This document shows, one piece after another, positions 38,154 to 46,492 of a stretch of DNA of 64,000 nt. The position numbers and the translations under genes were made by a program. The notes under the pieces were generated by a model, which was given only the letters and a program-made list of their open reading frames with translations, did no database searches and had not been told where the DNA came from. Each line of letters begins with the position of its first letter. Position 1 is the stretch's first letter. The stretch covers positions 157,737-221,736 of the forward strand of contig JAEYPF010000019.1 of the NCBI GenBank assembly GCA_023411115.1. The letters are read 5' to 3'. The DNA is from Methanobacteriota archaeon (GTDB lineage: Archaea; Methanobacteriota; Methanobacteria; Methanobacteriales; Methanobacteriaceae).

Positions 38154-38333
38154 ATATTTTCCTCCGCTTGTTTTTTTATAAGATTTTTTGAATATTTTTT
38201 AAATGTAATGTGATTAGTTAGTTTTTAGACATTTTAAAGCTCTTATTTGAATTTAAATTAATTACTGCTTCCACCAATATTTGTGCCAATAAAGTTACAC
38301 CTCCATCCTATGTTAGGTCTACAATCGGATGAC

Positions 38334-38380
38334 GGAAACCTACTTCCGATAACAGAAATTACTATTTAATCCTATATAAA
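38334..38380 (-). promoter_or_regulatory. NrpR-type operator and promoter of amt1-glnK1
   Basis: On the minus strand the box AATCGAAA-NN-TTTATATA (38373-38390) gives BRE and TATA. GGAA-ACCTAC-TTCC, a perfect GGAA-N6-TTCC dyad, lies at 38334-38347, about 25-30 bases after TATA, so it covers the expected start of transcription. GGAA-N6-TTCC is the known operator of NrpR, the 2-oxoglutarate-responsive repressor of nitrogen genes in methanogens. Confidence 0.8.
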
Positions 38381-38632
38381 CATTTCGATTGTCATTATTA
38401 ATCATCGCTTTTTTAATACTGATTAATGCATCAGGATTAGAAACACGGTTTTGATGTTTATTTTTTTGATGAAGATTGCTTTAAAAATGGATTTTTTTTA
38501 TATTAAAACATTATTTCTATGATCAATGAACTATACTTCTCTTATATTGTTATAAATCATTTTTAAAGCATTAATCTTCTTCTTATTTGAAATTTACATG
38601 AGTTATTTTTAATTTCAGTTATACCGGATAGA

Positions 38633-38690
38633 GGCAACCTACTTCCGGTTTAATATTAATTTTTTAAAATATATAAAAGTTTCGATTAAC
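38633..38690 (-). promoter_or_regulatory. Second NrpR-type promoter, 300 bases further upstream of amt1
   Basis: A second copy of the same architecture: BRE/TATA AATCGAAA-NN-TTTATATA (38670-38687) and GGCA-ACCTAC-TTCC (38633-38646), one mismatch from the operator and sharing the same spacer ACCTAC with the proximal site. It points towards amt1, so it would give a long leader or a separate short RNA ending in T runs near 38450. It lies between glnK2 (ends at 38883) and amt1. The rest of 38154-38882 is AT-rich with no credible reading frame. Confidence 0.65.
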
Positions 38691-38882
38691 CTGACAATAA
38701 TAATGGGAAAAGAAAAAGGCAATTTAAAATTGCGTTATTAACAATTTCAATTAAAACAGTTAATTTTAATTTTTATATAGTTTTTAAAATAAATTAAACC
38801 AGTAAGAAATCAAAAATGCGGTGTTTGATGTATAAATAACTTAAAAAACATTAAAAAAAATTTGGAGAAGTATTTGCAGGAG

Positions 38883-39248
<366 letters not shown>

Positions 39249-39282
39249 TTATTAATTACTCCTAGTAATCATTTAAACATGC

Positions 39283-40512
39283 CTAAGATAATCTGTAACC
39301 GGATTCCTCATGGAGATTGACATCAAGACCCTGTACTTCATGTTTGTCTTCAACCCTTAGACCAATTACTTTGTCGATTATTTTTGCAATTACCCATGTA
39401 GCCACAAATGAGTAAATTCCAACCACGACGATAGCTAAAAGCTGAACCAGAATCAGGTGGAAGTTTCCAAAGAGAATACCTCCAGTGGTAACACTGTTTA
39501 TGAGTGGATTTGCAAATATTCCTATTGCAATGGCTCCTGTAATACCACAAACCCCGTGAATACCGAATACATCCAGAGCATCGTCGTATCCAAGGCGTGG
39601 TTTAACCCAGGACACTGCGTGATATGCAAATATTGAGGCAAAGAAACCGATGAATATGGCGGCTGTAATGTTTACATAGCCTGCAGCCGGTGTTATGGCG
39701 GCTAGCCCTGCTATTACTCCTGATAATGCACCAAGAAGTGTTGGTTTACCTGTTTTGAGCTTATCCATAAGCATCCATGAAAGCATACCGACTGCTGCAG
39801 AAGTGTTGGTTACTATCATTGCAGATACTGCTAGATCATTTGCACCTAGTGCTGATCCTGCATTAAATCCGAACCAACCAAACCATAAGAGCCCTGCACC
39901 AATAACAGAATAACCAAGGTGATGTGGAAGTAATTTACTGTCTTTTCTAGCTCCAAGGACAAGTACAAGAGCTAGTGCAGCTATACCGCTAGTTAAATGT
40001 ACAACTATACCTCCAGCAAAGTCAAGTGCACCTAATTGAGCAAGCCATCCTCCACCCCACATCCAGTGAGCTACAGGTAAATAGACAACTGTAAGCCAGA
40101 CTGGTATAAATGCAAGCCACGATGCAAATTTCAGCCTCTCAACAACAGCACCAGATATGAGTGCCACTGTAATTGCAGCAAATGTCATCTGGAATATTGC
40201 AAATAAGCCCGTAGGTATTGTAGGCGCATATGATGAGAGCACTTTTGTTTCCAAAATTCCTCCAAATAATGGATTTGTAAGATTTCCTATTGTCCCCCAT
40301 AATGCATTTGCACCAAAGGCAAGATCGTATCCATAAACGAACCACAGAATGCTTACAATACCAAAAGTAACGAATGAGAGAAACATGGTATTTAAAACAT
40401 TTTCTCTTCTGATAAGACCCCCATAAAAGAGGGCTAAACCTGGAATAGTCATTAAAATTACAAGTGCAGTAGATATTAACATCCACGCCGTATTACCAGT
40501 ATCAAGAACCAT
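39283..40512 (-). CDS. amt: Ammonium transporter Amt2
   Basis: About 409-residue ammonium channel, paralogous to Amt1: [47 protein letters not shown], and the tail [22 protein letters not shown] 40512 has GGAGG eight bases upstream; a TTG at 40527 is in frame but lies on the binding site. The two amt-glnK pairs, in tandem and in the same order, look like a segmental duplication. Their affinities or partner choice may differ. Confidence 0.96.
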   Translation of the reverse strand: MVLDTGNTAWMLISTALVILMTIPGLALFYGGLIRRENVLNTMFLSFVTFGIVSILWFVYGYDLAFGANALWGTIGNLTNPLFGGILETKVLSSYAPTIPTGLFAIFQMTFAAITVALISGAVVERLKFASWLAFIPVWLTVVYLPVAHWMWGGGWLAQLGALDFAGGIVVHLTSGIAALALVLVLGARKDSKLLPHHLGYSVIGAGLLWFGWFGFNAGSALGANDLAVSAMIVTNTSAAVGMLSWMLMDKLKTGKPTLLGALSGVIAGLAAITPAAGYVNITAAIFIGFFASIFAYHAVSWVKPRLGYDDALDVFGIHGVCGITGAIAIGIFANPLINSVTTGGILFGNFHLILVQLLAIVVVGIYSFVATWVIAKIIDKVIGLRVEDKHEVQGLDVNLHEESGYRLS

Positions 40513-40603
40513 ATAGTTTTCCTCCAATTTCTTAAATTTAAATTTATTATGTGTAAAATGGCTTTTTACGAGTTTTTAAAAAGATTTATAATTTCCTATA
40601 ACC

Positions 40604-40686
40604 GGAACTACGTTTTCTTCTTCCGTCGGAAAGGGGCTATAGGAAACCTATTTCCGATATAAACATTCTTTCAGCATCATATATAA
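40604..40686 (-). promoter_or_regulatory. NrpR-type operators and promoter of amt2-glnK2
   Basis: A perfect GGAA-ACCTAT-TTCC at 40642-40655 lies about 25 bases after a minus-strand TATA (TTATATATG, 40679-40686). A second, imperfect copy GGAA-CTACGT-TTTC lies at 40604-40617, giving tandem sites as known for NrpR-controlled genes. An 11-bp palindrome TTCCGTCGGAA (40621-40631) lies between them. Together these suggest tight nitrogen control of amt2. Confidence 0.75.
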
Positions 40687-40849
40687 CTTTTGCGGTAAAG
40701 ACAATCCAATATTACAAAATAGCAATTTATGCTTTCGGTTGGGCTTTTTATAAATTATAAAAAAATATGCGGTTGATGTAGTTTTAACTAATAAAAAAAA
40801 GTAGATAAATAAAAATAAAAACCCTCAAATATAAAGTATTTGGAGCCCT

Positions 40850-40969
40850 CGAAACTCTGTTTCGGGGCAACGAAACGAAGCATGCGAAACTGAAAGTTTC
40901 GCTGCATCACAATCGGAGATTGTAAAAGTTTCGTAAGCACCGAAAATCTCTGATAAATCAGAGATTTTC
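40850..40969. repeat. Hairpin train downstream of the glutamate synthase operon
   Basis: Tandem hairpins: CGAAAC-TCT-GTTTCG (40850-40864), GCGAAACT-GAA-AGTTTCGC (40884-40902), ACAATC-GGA-GATTGT (40909-40923), and GAAAATCTCTGA-TAAA-TCAGAGATTTTC (40942-40969) with twelve-base arms. The second is preceded by GCAT and followed by TGC, as is a unit in the 50.4-kb train. It directly follows the end of gltB, so termination is one likely job. Confidence 0.7.
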
Positions 40970-40982
40970 AAGTGAAGTCCTG

Positions 40983-42482
40983 TTAGTATCTAACAGGAGC
41001 TTCTAAACCTGCCATTTTAACGCCGGTTAAAAGGGATGATTCAACAGTTAATGCCCTTAAATCATCTTTTTCAAGTTTCTGGAGGTCAGTATTTCCTGCC
41101 TGTTGGGTTAACATACAAGCTTCTTCAGTCATGGCTTCTATGTACCTGGCAACCTGTTTACCTCCTTCCACGTAATCTAAACGCCTTCTAAGTTGAGGGT
41201 TCTGGGTTGCAATTCCTTTTCTGCATGTTCCAGTGTAACATGTTTGGCAGACTCTGCACCCAAGTGAAACCAGAGCAGATGTTGCTATATAAACTGCATC
41301 GGCACCTAAAGCAATGGCTTTTGCAACATCGGCACCATTTCTGATACCTCCCCCTGCTACAAGGCTTACTTTTTCACGTAGGTTCACATGTTTTAATGCC
41401 TCATCAGCTTCTACAATTGCTGCTATGGTTGGAACACCAGAATGTTCTGTGACCACTTCTGGTCCAGCACCTGTTCCTCCCTGCATACCATCTACAACGA
41501 TTATATCAGCACCTGCTTTTGCTGCAATCTTTACATCGTCGCTTACTCTACCTGAGGTGAATTTAACAATTATAGGTACTTTCCAGTCTGTTATTTCCCT
41601 TAACTGGTCTATTTTCATGCTTAAATCTTCAGGACCTACAATATCCATGTGCCTTGCAGGACTTAAAGCATCGGCCCCTACAGGGATTTTCCTTATTTTT
41701 GAAACTTCTGCTGTTACTTTTTCACCTAAAAGGTGTCCTCCCATACCAGATTTTGCACCTTGACCTATTTTAATCTCAACTGCTTCTGAATTGTTTAAAT
41801 AATCTGCGGATACACCAAAACGTCCCGATGCATATTGTGCTATGAGTTTTGATGCATATTTTCTCTCTTCTGGAAGCATTCCACCTTCACCAGTATTTGT
41901 AGCTGTTCCAGCAAGTGTTGCACCCATTGCAAGGGCAATTTTTGCCTCTTTACTTAATGCACCAAAAGACATGGCCGCAACCATGATAGGGGTATCAAGT
42001 TCAATAGGATTTTCTGCATATCTAGATCCTAAGGTCACTTTTGTGTTACATGGTTCCCTGTATTTGTCAATAGGAGGTCTTGAAACCTGAGCAGGTACAA
42101 TTACAAGATCATCAAAGGTTGGAATTACACGTGTTGCTCCACAGCCTCTTACTTTGTATGAACCTTCAGCAGACTTCCTGTTAATTTCTACAAGGTCTGA
42201 AAATGACCAGACATTTCTTCTATCTTCTGGAATGGCAATTACTTCAATTGCACTATTTGGACACATTTCTTCACAAATTCTGCATCCAACACAGTTTTCA
42301 TGATGTATGGGATAAGATTCGTCGTCAATTATCTCGTAAACTTCATGAGGACAGTTATTAAAACAGGAATAACAGTTTTTGCAGAGTTCCTCGTCTCGGT
42401 TGTCACACATGTACCAGCAGCAACCAGGTCTGTCGAAACTTCTTCTACAAAGTTCTTTGTTTTTTTCTACCTTAAATGGCAT
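40983..42482 (-). CDS. gltB: Archaeal-type glutamate synthase, FMN/FeS domain (GltB2) with N-terminal ferredoxin
   Basis: 499 residues. The N-terminus has cysteine clusters of a 2[4Fe-4S] ferredoxin (CKNCYSCFNNCPHE and CVGCRICEEMCPNSAI). The body is the FMN-binding glutamate synthase domain: PIMVAAMSFGALSKEAKIALAMG, GEGGMLPEER, GQGAKSGMGGHLLG, then IVVDGMQGGTGAGPEV, LVAGGGIRNGADVAKAIALGADAVYI and the [3Fe-4S] motif CRVCQTCYTGTCRKG near 406-420. In archaea the bacterial large subunit is split into separate genes; here the glutaminase and GXGXG parts lie upstream. GAGGGAGG is directly upstream and the start overlaps the preceding stop region. Confidence 0.93.
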   Translation of the reverse strand: MPFKVEKNKELCRRSFDRPGCCWYMCDNRDEELCKNCYSCFNNCPHEVYEIIDDESYPIHHENCVGCRICEEMCPNSAIEVIAIPEDRRNVWSFSDLVEINRKSAEGSYKVRGCGATRVIPTFDDLVIVPAQVSRPPIDKYREPCNTKVTLGSRYAENPIELDTPIMVAAMSFGALSKEAKIALAMGATLAGTATNTGEGGMLPEERKYASKLIAQYASGRFGVSADYLNNSEAVEIKIGQGAKSGMGGHLLGEKVTAEVSKIRKIPVGADALSPARHMDIVGPEDLSMKIDQLREITDWKVPIIVKFTSGRVSDDVKIAAKAGADIIVVDGMQGGTGAGPEVVTEHSGVPTIAAIVEADEALKHVNLREKVSLVAGGGIRNGADVAKAIALGADAVYIATSALVSLGCRVCQTCYTGTCRKGIATQNPQLRRRLDYVEGGKQVARYIEAMTEEACMLTQQAGNTDLQKLEKDDLRALTVESSLLTGVKMAGLEAPVRY

Positions 42483-43547
42483 TTAACTTCCTCCCTCTTT
42501 GGATTTTTTAAGTGGTTTAAATATTGGACAGGCTGAATATTTAGTTCCAGAAGCTTTTATCACTTCTGCGATGTTATCTGTAATTTTTGCCTCAGGTTTC
42601 CACGGTTCATTACTGCTTTTATCAACAACCATAACGTTATCAACCTGATTACTGGATAATGCATAGGTTAAGAGTGCTGTTGCCACTCCTCCGTCTTGGC
42701 CTTTAACCATAGGTGCTTTTACAGATAGTATTTTAATATAATCTCCAAATGGTTTTGTATCAGCTTCTTTGCTTAATATTTCATCTGGAATGTAAGTTCG
42801 GGGGCATGCGACATAACATGCATTACAATCTTCAACACATTTACCTACAAGTTCAGGTCTTCTATCTTTTATTGCAATGGCATCTTCAGGACACGCGTAA
42901 ACACATGCTCCGCAAAGGACACATGCGCCTATATCTACAACATCTCCCTTTAAGTCCTGGAAACTGCAGTCTGCAACTTCATTCTGGAATTCGTCGCCAA
43001 ATATTTCTCTTCTATAAAGTACAGGCCTTCCAACTTTTTCTCGTTTTTTGATTTCTTCCTTGCTTTCACTTTTTTTCTCTTTTGCAAGCCTTTCCATTAT
43101 TTTAAGCCCGGAATCCCCTATTGTCTTTGTTTGTATATAATTGTCCTTTTCTGCCGCTTCTATGAGTTCTAAACCCTTTTCAGTTCTTACTATGACGGTT
43201 GACCATCCTTCAGGAGATCCAACTGAACCAACGGATACATCAGAAAGTTCAGAAGTGAAATCCATACATACGGTACAGTTCTTACGAACGCATTTTTTTG
43301 CTTTATTTATAGGGATTTTTACTGTCCTGTCTTCTGTTAAAAAGAACCATAAGTATCCTTTTTCAATCCTGCATTCTACAACATCCTTTATATCGGCGTC
43401 ATATTCATCTTTAAGCATGTCTTTCATGTATGAATAGGAGAAATTCTCCATACAGAAAAGCCCGATTTTAATGTCTACTGGGAATTCTTCATCCAAGAAT
43501 TTGTCCATTTTAGTTGCTGCAACAATTTGACATGGTGTTCCAACCAT
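42483..43547 (-). CDS. FrhB/FdhB-family F420 protein with reversed domain order, in glutamate synthase operon
   Basis: At least 354 residues. It begins with the part that is normally the C-terminal half of FrhB (VGTPCQIVAATKM, LFCMENFSYSYM, CVRKNCTVCMDFTSELSDVSVGSVGSPEGWSTVIVRTEKG), continues with two 4Fe-4S motifs (CVLCGACVYACPEDAI, CVEDCNACYVACPRTY), and ends with the part that is normally N-terminal (KGQDGGVATALLTYAL ... ASGTKYSACPIF). The cut lies exactly between the sKYS and GTPCQ motifs. FrhB proteins bind FAD and F420H2, so it may feed electrons to GltB. The ATG at 43547 cuts into a conserved strand (GEKVAMVGT); an ATT at 43571, five bases after GGGGGAG and in frame, may be the true start. 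Confidence 0.85.
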   Translation of the reverse strand: MVGTPCQIVAATKMDKFLDEEFPVDIKIGLFCMENFSYSYMKDMLKDEYDADIKDVVECRIEKGYLWFFLTEDRTVKIPINKAKKCVRKNCTVCMDFTSELSDVSVGSVGSPEGWSTVIVRTEKGLELIEAAEKDNYIQTKTIGDSGLKIMERLAKEKKSESKEEIKKREKVGRPVLYRREIFGDEFQNEVADCSFQDLKGDVVDIGACVLCGACVYACPEDAIAIKDRRPELVGKCVEDCNACYVACPRTYIPDEILSKEADTKPFGDYIKILSVKAPMVKGQDGGVATALLTYALSSNQVDNVMVVDKSSNEPWKPEAKITDNIAEVIKASGTKYSACPIFKPLKKSKEGGS

Positions 43548-43583
43548 TGCGACTTTTTCTCCATTTGTAATAATATCTCCCCC

Positions 43584-44273
43584 TTATCCTTCCTCTGTAT
43601 CTTTGCCGTAGAAAGGTCGTTTACTTCGTGGAACTATTTTCCTGAACTCGTCGTATTTTTCGTCTTCTAGTTCAAATCCATAAGCTGGTAAGAGTTCTTT
43701 AAGTTCTTTTTTATCGTTATCGTCAATTTCTTCAATTTTGGCATTTTTACCAAGGCTTTTTATTTCTCCAAGGACGTATATGGTTCCCCTTATAATGGAT
43801 TCACCAGCATCATCTGAAATATCTCCAAGCACAATTATGCGTCCTCCCATCATGAAAAGCCCGCTCATAAATCCGGAGTTTCCACCAATTATTATGGTAC
43901 CATTTTTCATTATTTCTCCAGTTCTAGAGCCTACATTTCTTCGTACAACAACGGTGCCGCCATATATGCCCTGTCCTACTCCGTCTCCAGCGGCCCCATC
44001 TATTATGACTTCACCAGCAGTCATGTTATCTGCTGGAAACCATCCTGCATTTCCATTTATATGTACTTTAGCTCCATCTATCATGGTGCCTACAAAATAA
44101 CCAGCAGAACCATCGATTTCAATTTCAACTGGTTCTGTAAGACCTGCCAGCATATAATGCATAGCATTTGGATTTTTTATAACGATTTTGTCGTATTCTT
44201 TTGCAGCTTCCTTAATGGTACGATTTATTTCCCTTGGTTCTTTTGAATTAGCATCAATCTCTATTTCCCGCAT
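43584..44273 (-). CDS. Glutamate synthase GXGXG domain (GltB3)
   Basis: 229 residues built of beta-helix repeats around the GXGXG pattern: GSAGYFVGTMIDGAKVHINGNAGWFPADNMTAGEVIIDGAAGDGVGQGIYGGTVVVRRN and GGNSGFMSGLFMMGGRIIVLGD. In bacterial glutamate synthase this is the C-terminal structural domain of the large subunit; here it is a separate gene, as in other archaea. Formylmethanofuran dehydrogenase subunit C has the same fold, but the position between GltB1 and GltB2 decides. AGGTGG precedes the ATG. Confidence 0.9.
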   Translation of the reverse strand: MREIEIDANSKEPREINRTIKEAAKEYDKIVIKNPNAMHYMLAGLTEPVEIEIDGSAGYFVGTMIDGAKVHINGNAGWFPADNMTAGEVIIDGAAGDGVGQGIYGGTVVVRRNVGSRTGEIMKNGTIIIGGNSGFMSGLFMMGGRIIVLGDISDDAGESIIRGTIYVLGEIKSLGKNAKIEEIDDNDKKELKELLPAYGFELEDEKYDEFRKIVPRSKRPFYGKDTEEG

Positions 44274-44286
44274 AAAACCACCTAAC

Positions 44287-45204
44287 TTAAATTGTATACG
44301 CCCTTGTTTCTCCTGGTGATATTTGATCTATGTCCTGTGTATCCATTACTGCACGAAGAGAAACCTCCTCTGAAGCTATGGCAAACACTTCATCATTTTC
44401 AGCAAGAACACCTGGTCTGAGTCCTAACTGATCCTTTGCTATTCCAACACCGTTTGGTGTCCCTACAATATATGAGAACGGCCCATCCATGTCTTTTACC
44501 GACTGCTCTAAGGCTTCTTCAAGTTTATAACCTTCATGTAATTTATCTGCAATGTAATGCACTATACATTCGGTATCGTTGTTTGTCTCAAATATGTGTC
44601 CTTTTCTTTCTAGAGGATCCCTTATTTTCCAGTAATTGGTGATCTGACCATTGTGAACAACAGTTATATCTGGTGTAATGTAACTCTGGAATGGGTGTGC
44701 ATGGTAACGATCAACTATACTTTCGGTTGAAAACCTGGTATGGCCTATGGCATGGGTTCCCATTTTTGAATAAGTATCGTATCTATCTGCAATTTCGTTT
44801 ACAGACCCGACATCCTTTATCATTTCAAATGAATGGCTTCCATTAAGCACAATTACATCTTCCAGCTTGTCTACATCCATAATTAATGGTTTAAGCTCAT
44901 CAAATGAATTAAGAGCTATTTTACACCTGTAGATATTGTAATTTTCCACTGATGGAATTATTTCTTCTGTTTCGATTTTTGTGGTTGCGTTTACTGTTTC
45001 TTTAACTTTCTCTAGAAGACCTGCTTTTTCTTTTACTTCGATGTTCAGTAGATATTCATGTTCTGCTAAACCAAGGCCTCCATATATGGAAAAACCTGCA
45101 GAATCTGGCCCTCTGTGTTGTAGGGCATCAAGCATTCTGGTCATGATTTCCCCTACCGGGTGAAGTTTTTTGTCTTTAAATACGACTCCTGCTATTCCGC
45201 ACAA
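44287..45204 (-). CDS. Glutamate synthase glutaminase subunit (class II amidotransferase, GltB1)
   Basis: 305-residue N-terminal-nucleophile amidotransferase that releases ammonia from glutamine. It starts MCGIAGVV with Cys2 as the nucleophile, then QHRGPDSAGF, GHTRFSTES, VVHNGQITNY, NNDTECIVHYI and DGPFSYIVG. The start codon is TTG at 45204, six bases after AAGGAGGT, and lies inside the pdxT end by 13 bases, so the two are translationally coupled. It heads the split glutamate synthase: glutaminase, GXGXG, FrhB-like, FMN domain. Confidence 0.93.
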   Translation of the reverse strand: MCGIAGVVFKDKKLHPVGEIMTRMLDALQHRGPDSAGFSIYGGLGLAEHEYLLNIEVKEKAGLLEKVKETVNATTKIETEEIIPSVENYNIYRCKIALNSFDELKPLIMDVDKLEDVIVLNGSHSFEMIKDVGSVNEIADRYDTYSKMGTHAIGHTRFSTESIVDRYHAHPFQSYITPDITVVHNGQITNYWKIRDPLERKGHIFETNNDTECIVHYIADKLHEGYKLEEALEQSVKDMDGPFSYIVGTPNGVGIAKDQLGLRPGVLAENDEVFAIASEEVSLRAVMDTQDIDQISPGETRAYTI

Positions 45205-45770
45205 TTTAATACCTCCTTTATGAAGTACTCGTGGATTCGTGTATCGCCTGTGAGTTCTGGATGGAATGCTGTGGCAATATGCTTTCCACTTTTTACTGCA
45301 ATAATTTTTTCATTATACTTTGAGAGTATATCTACATCTTCTCCCACTTTTTCAATATAGGGAGCTCTTATGAAAACGCCTTTAAACTTCTGGCCAAAGA
45401 TTTCAATTTCATCTTCAAATGAAACTCTTTGCCGCCCAAATCCATTTCTTTTAACTTCCATGTCAATTAATCCAAGTAAAGGCTGTTTATAATCAGTTTT
45501 ATTTCCAAGAAGAACCATTCCGGCACATGTTCCCATAACAGGTATATTTTTGTCTACTATCACATTTTTAATACCTGTTTCTTCCATTAATGTCCCAATA
45601 ACAGTGCTTTCTCCGCCGGAAATTATTATTCCATCACATTTTGAAACGTCTTCACTGGTTTTTACCTTTAAAACATCGATATCTTTGTTCATATGCTCTA
45701 TAGCTTTTTTCATGATATCAAAATGTTCAGAAACATCTCCTTGTAAATTTAGAATGCCAATTGTGGTCAT
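45192..45770 (-). CDS. pdxT: Pyridoxal 5'-phosphate synthase glutaminase PdxT
   Basis: Class I glutaminase that hands ammonia to PdxS. 192 residues: IGILNLQGDVSEHFDIMKKA, IISGGESTVIGTLM, PVMGTCAGMVLLGN with the catalytic cysteine, NGFGRQRVSFEDEI, APYIEKVG, and the His-Glu pair in TAFHPELTGDTRIHEYF. It is the first gene of the glutamate synthase operon and overlaps it. So two glutamine-using enzymes share one transcript behind an NrpR-like site. AGGAAAC precedes the ATG. Confidence 0.95.
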   Translation of the reverse strand: MTTIGILNLQGDVSEHFDIMKKAIEHMNKDIDVLKVKTSEDVSKCDGIIISGGESTVIGTLMEETGIKNVIVDKNIPVMGTCAGMVLLGNKTDYKQPLLGLIDMEVKRNGFGRQRVSFEDEIEIFGQKFKGVFIRAPYIEKVGEDVDILSKYNEKIIAVKSGKHIATAFHPELTGDTRIHEYFIKEVLNCAE

Positions 45771-45851
45771 AGTTTGTTTCCTATATTTTTTAGACTATCC
45801 ATAGTTAATGTAAGCTGATACTATTTGAAAATCCTATCATATAAAGTTACC

Positions 45852-45905
45852 GGCAGTTATCTTCCGAAAATAGCATATTTTTGAAAAGATGAGTGTTATT
45901 TATAC
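45852..45905 (-). promoter_or_regulatory. NrpR-like operator and promoter of pdxT-glutamate synthase operon
   Basis: GGCA-GTTATC-TTCC (45852-45865) is one mismatch from GGAA-N6-TTCC. On the minus strand it lies about 30 bases after a TATA-like GTATAAATAA (45896-45905). The site is weaker than those at the amt genes (GGCA half, different spacer bases), but the spacing and position are similar. The rest of 45771-46090 is AT-rich divergent promoter sequence. Confidence 0.6.
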
Positions 45906-46090
45906 TTTTTTTATACAATGTTCAAAATTTGGGTTATAATGAATGGTATAACTGAACACTTATATAAAGTTTTTTGATACATGTTAATCAAAAACAACAT
46001 TTGCATTTTTTTGAATTTCCAATAAATTAATATATGATAGGTTGATATTTCAAATTATATCTAGTTTCAAAAATCTAAGGAGTGAAACAA

Positions 46091-46360
46091 ATGCAAAAGC
46101 TAACTATAGGCCTGGTTTTAATAATAATTCTCTTACTTGGTATTATAGGGATTATCTTCGCAACTATGGGTTCTCAAAGTGTACCCAGTATAACATTGGC
46201 AAATAATTCAACAAACGACTCAGGCCAGTCAGACATTTCTGATGTAATTCAAACAACTAAGAATTCTACTAAGAAGAACAGTACTAAACCTAAAACTAAT
46301 AGTACAAACGGCACTAAAAAGAATAATACTAATACCAGTATTGATTTTAAAAACTATTAG
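46091..46360 (+). CDS. Small secreted or membrane-anchored Asn/Thr/Lys-rich protein
   Basis: 89 residues. A hydrophobic N-terminal segment (LTIGLVLIIILLLGIIGIIFA) is followed by an entirely polar tail rich in Asn, Thr, Ser and Lys with many N-x-S/T sequons (NNST, KNST, TNST, NNTNT). GGAGTGA lies five bases before ATG 46091, so translation looks good. Probably anchored with a glycosylated outer tail; function unknown. The gene is followed by a nested hairpin. Confidence 0.6.
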   Translation: MQKLTIGLVLIIILLLGIIGIIFATMGSQSVPSITLANNSTNDSGQSDISDVIQTTKNSTKKNSTKPKTNSTNGTKKNNTNTSIDFKNY

Positions 46361-46378
46361 TTTTAAGGACTAAATCAT

Positions 46379-46450
46379 TTGCAAATCCAAGCTATCAAAA
46401 CCATAGATTTTGAAGGATTTGCAATCGTAAAAATTTTTTAATTTTTATAT
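46379..46450. repeat. Nested hairpin and T-rich stretch
   Basis: TTGCAAATCC (46379-46388) pairs with GGATTTGCAA (46415-46424); inside lies an imperfect TCAAAAcC/GATTTTGA hairpin with an ATA loop. A further TAAAAAT/ATTTTTA pair follows near 46427-46450. It lies between the convergent small secreted protein and malate dehydrogenase and may terminate both. Confidence 0.55.
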
Positions 46451-46492
46451 ATCCTTCACATTATTTTCCTTTTTAATAATTAAAAGTAAAGA

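Noticed and set aside
41314..41763. 149-codon open frame opposite gltB
   Set aside because: Shadow of a conserved gene: it lies wholly antisense to the FMN domain, has no ribosome binding site and a composition typical of reversed coding sequence. The same applies to the other long antisense frames over amt, GlmM, ApgM, the chelatase and the PLD-like gene.
43584..44273. Formylmethanofuran dehydrogenase subunit C
   Set aside because: The GXGXG fold is shared, but the gene lies within the glutamate synthase operon between glutaminase and FMN-domain genes and has no fwd/fmd neighbours.
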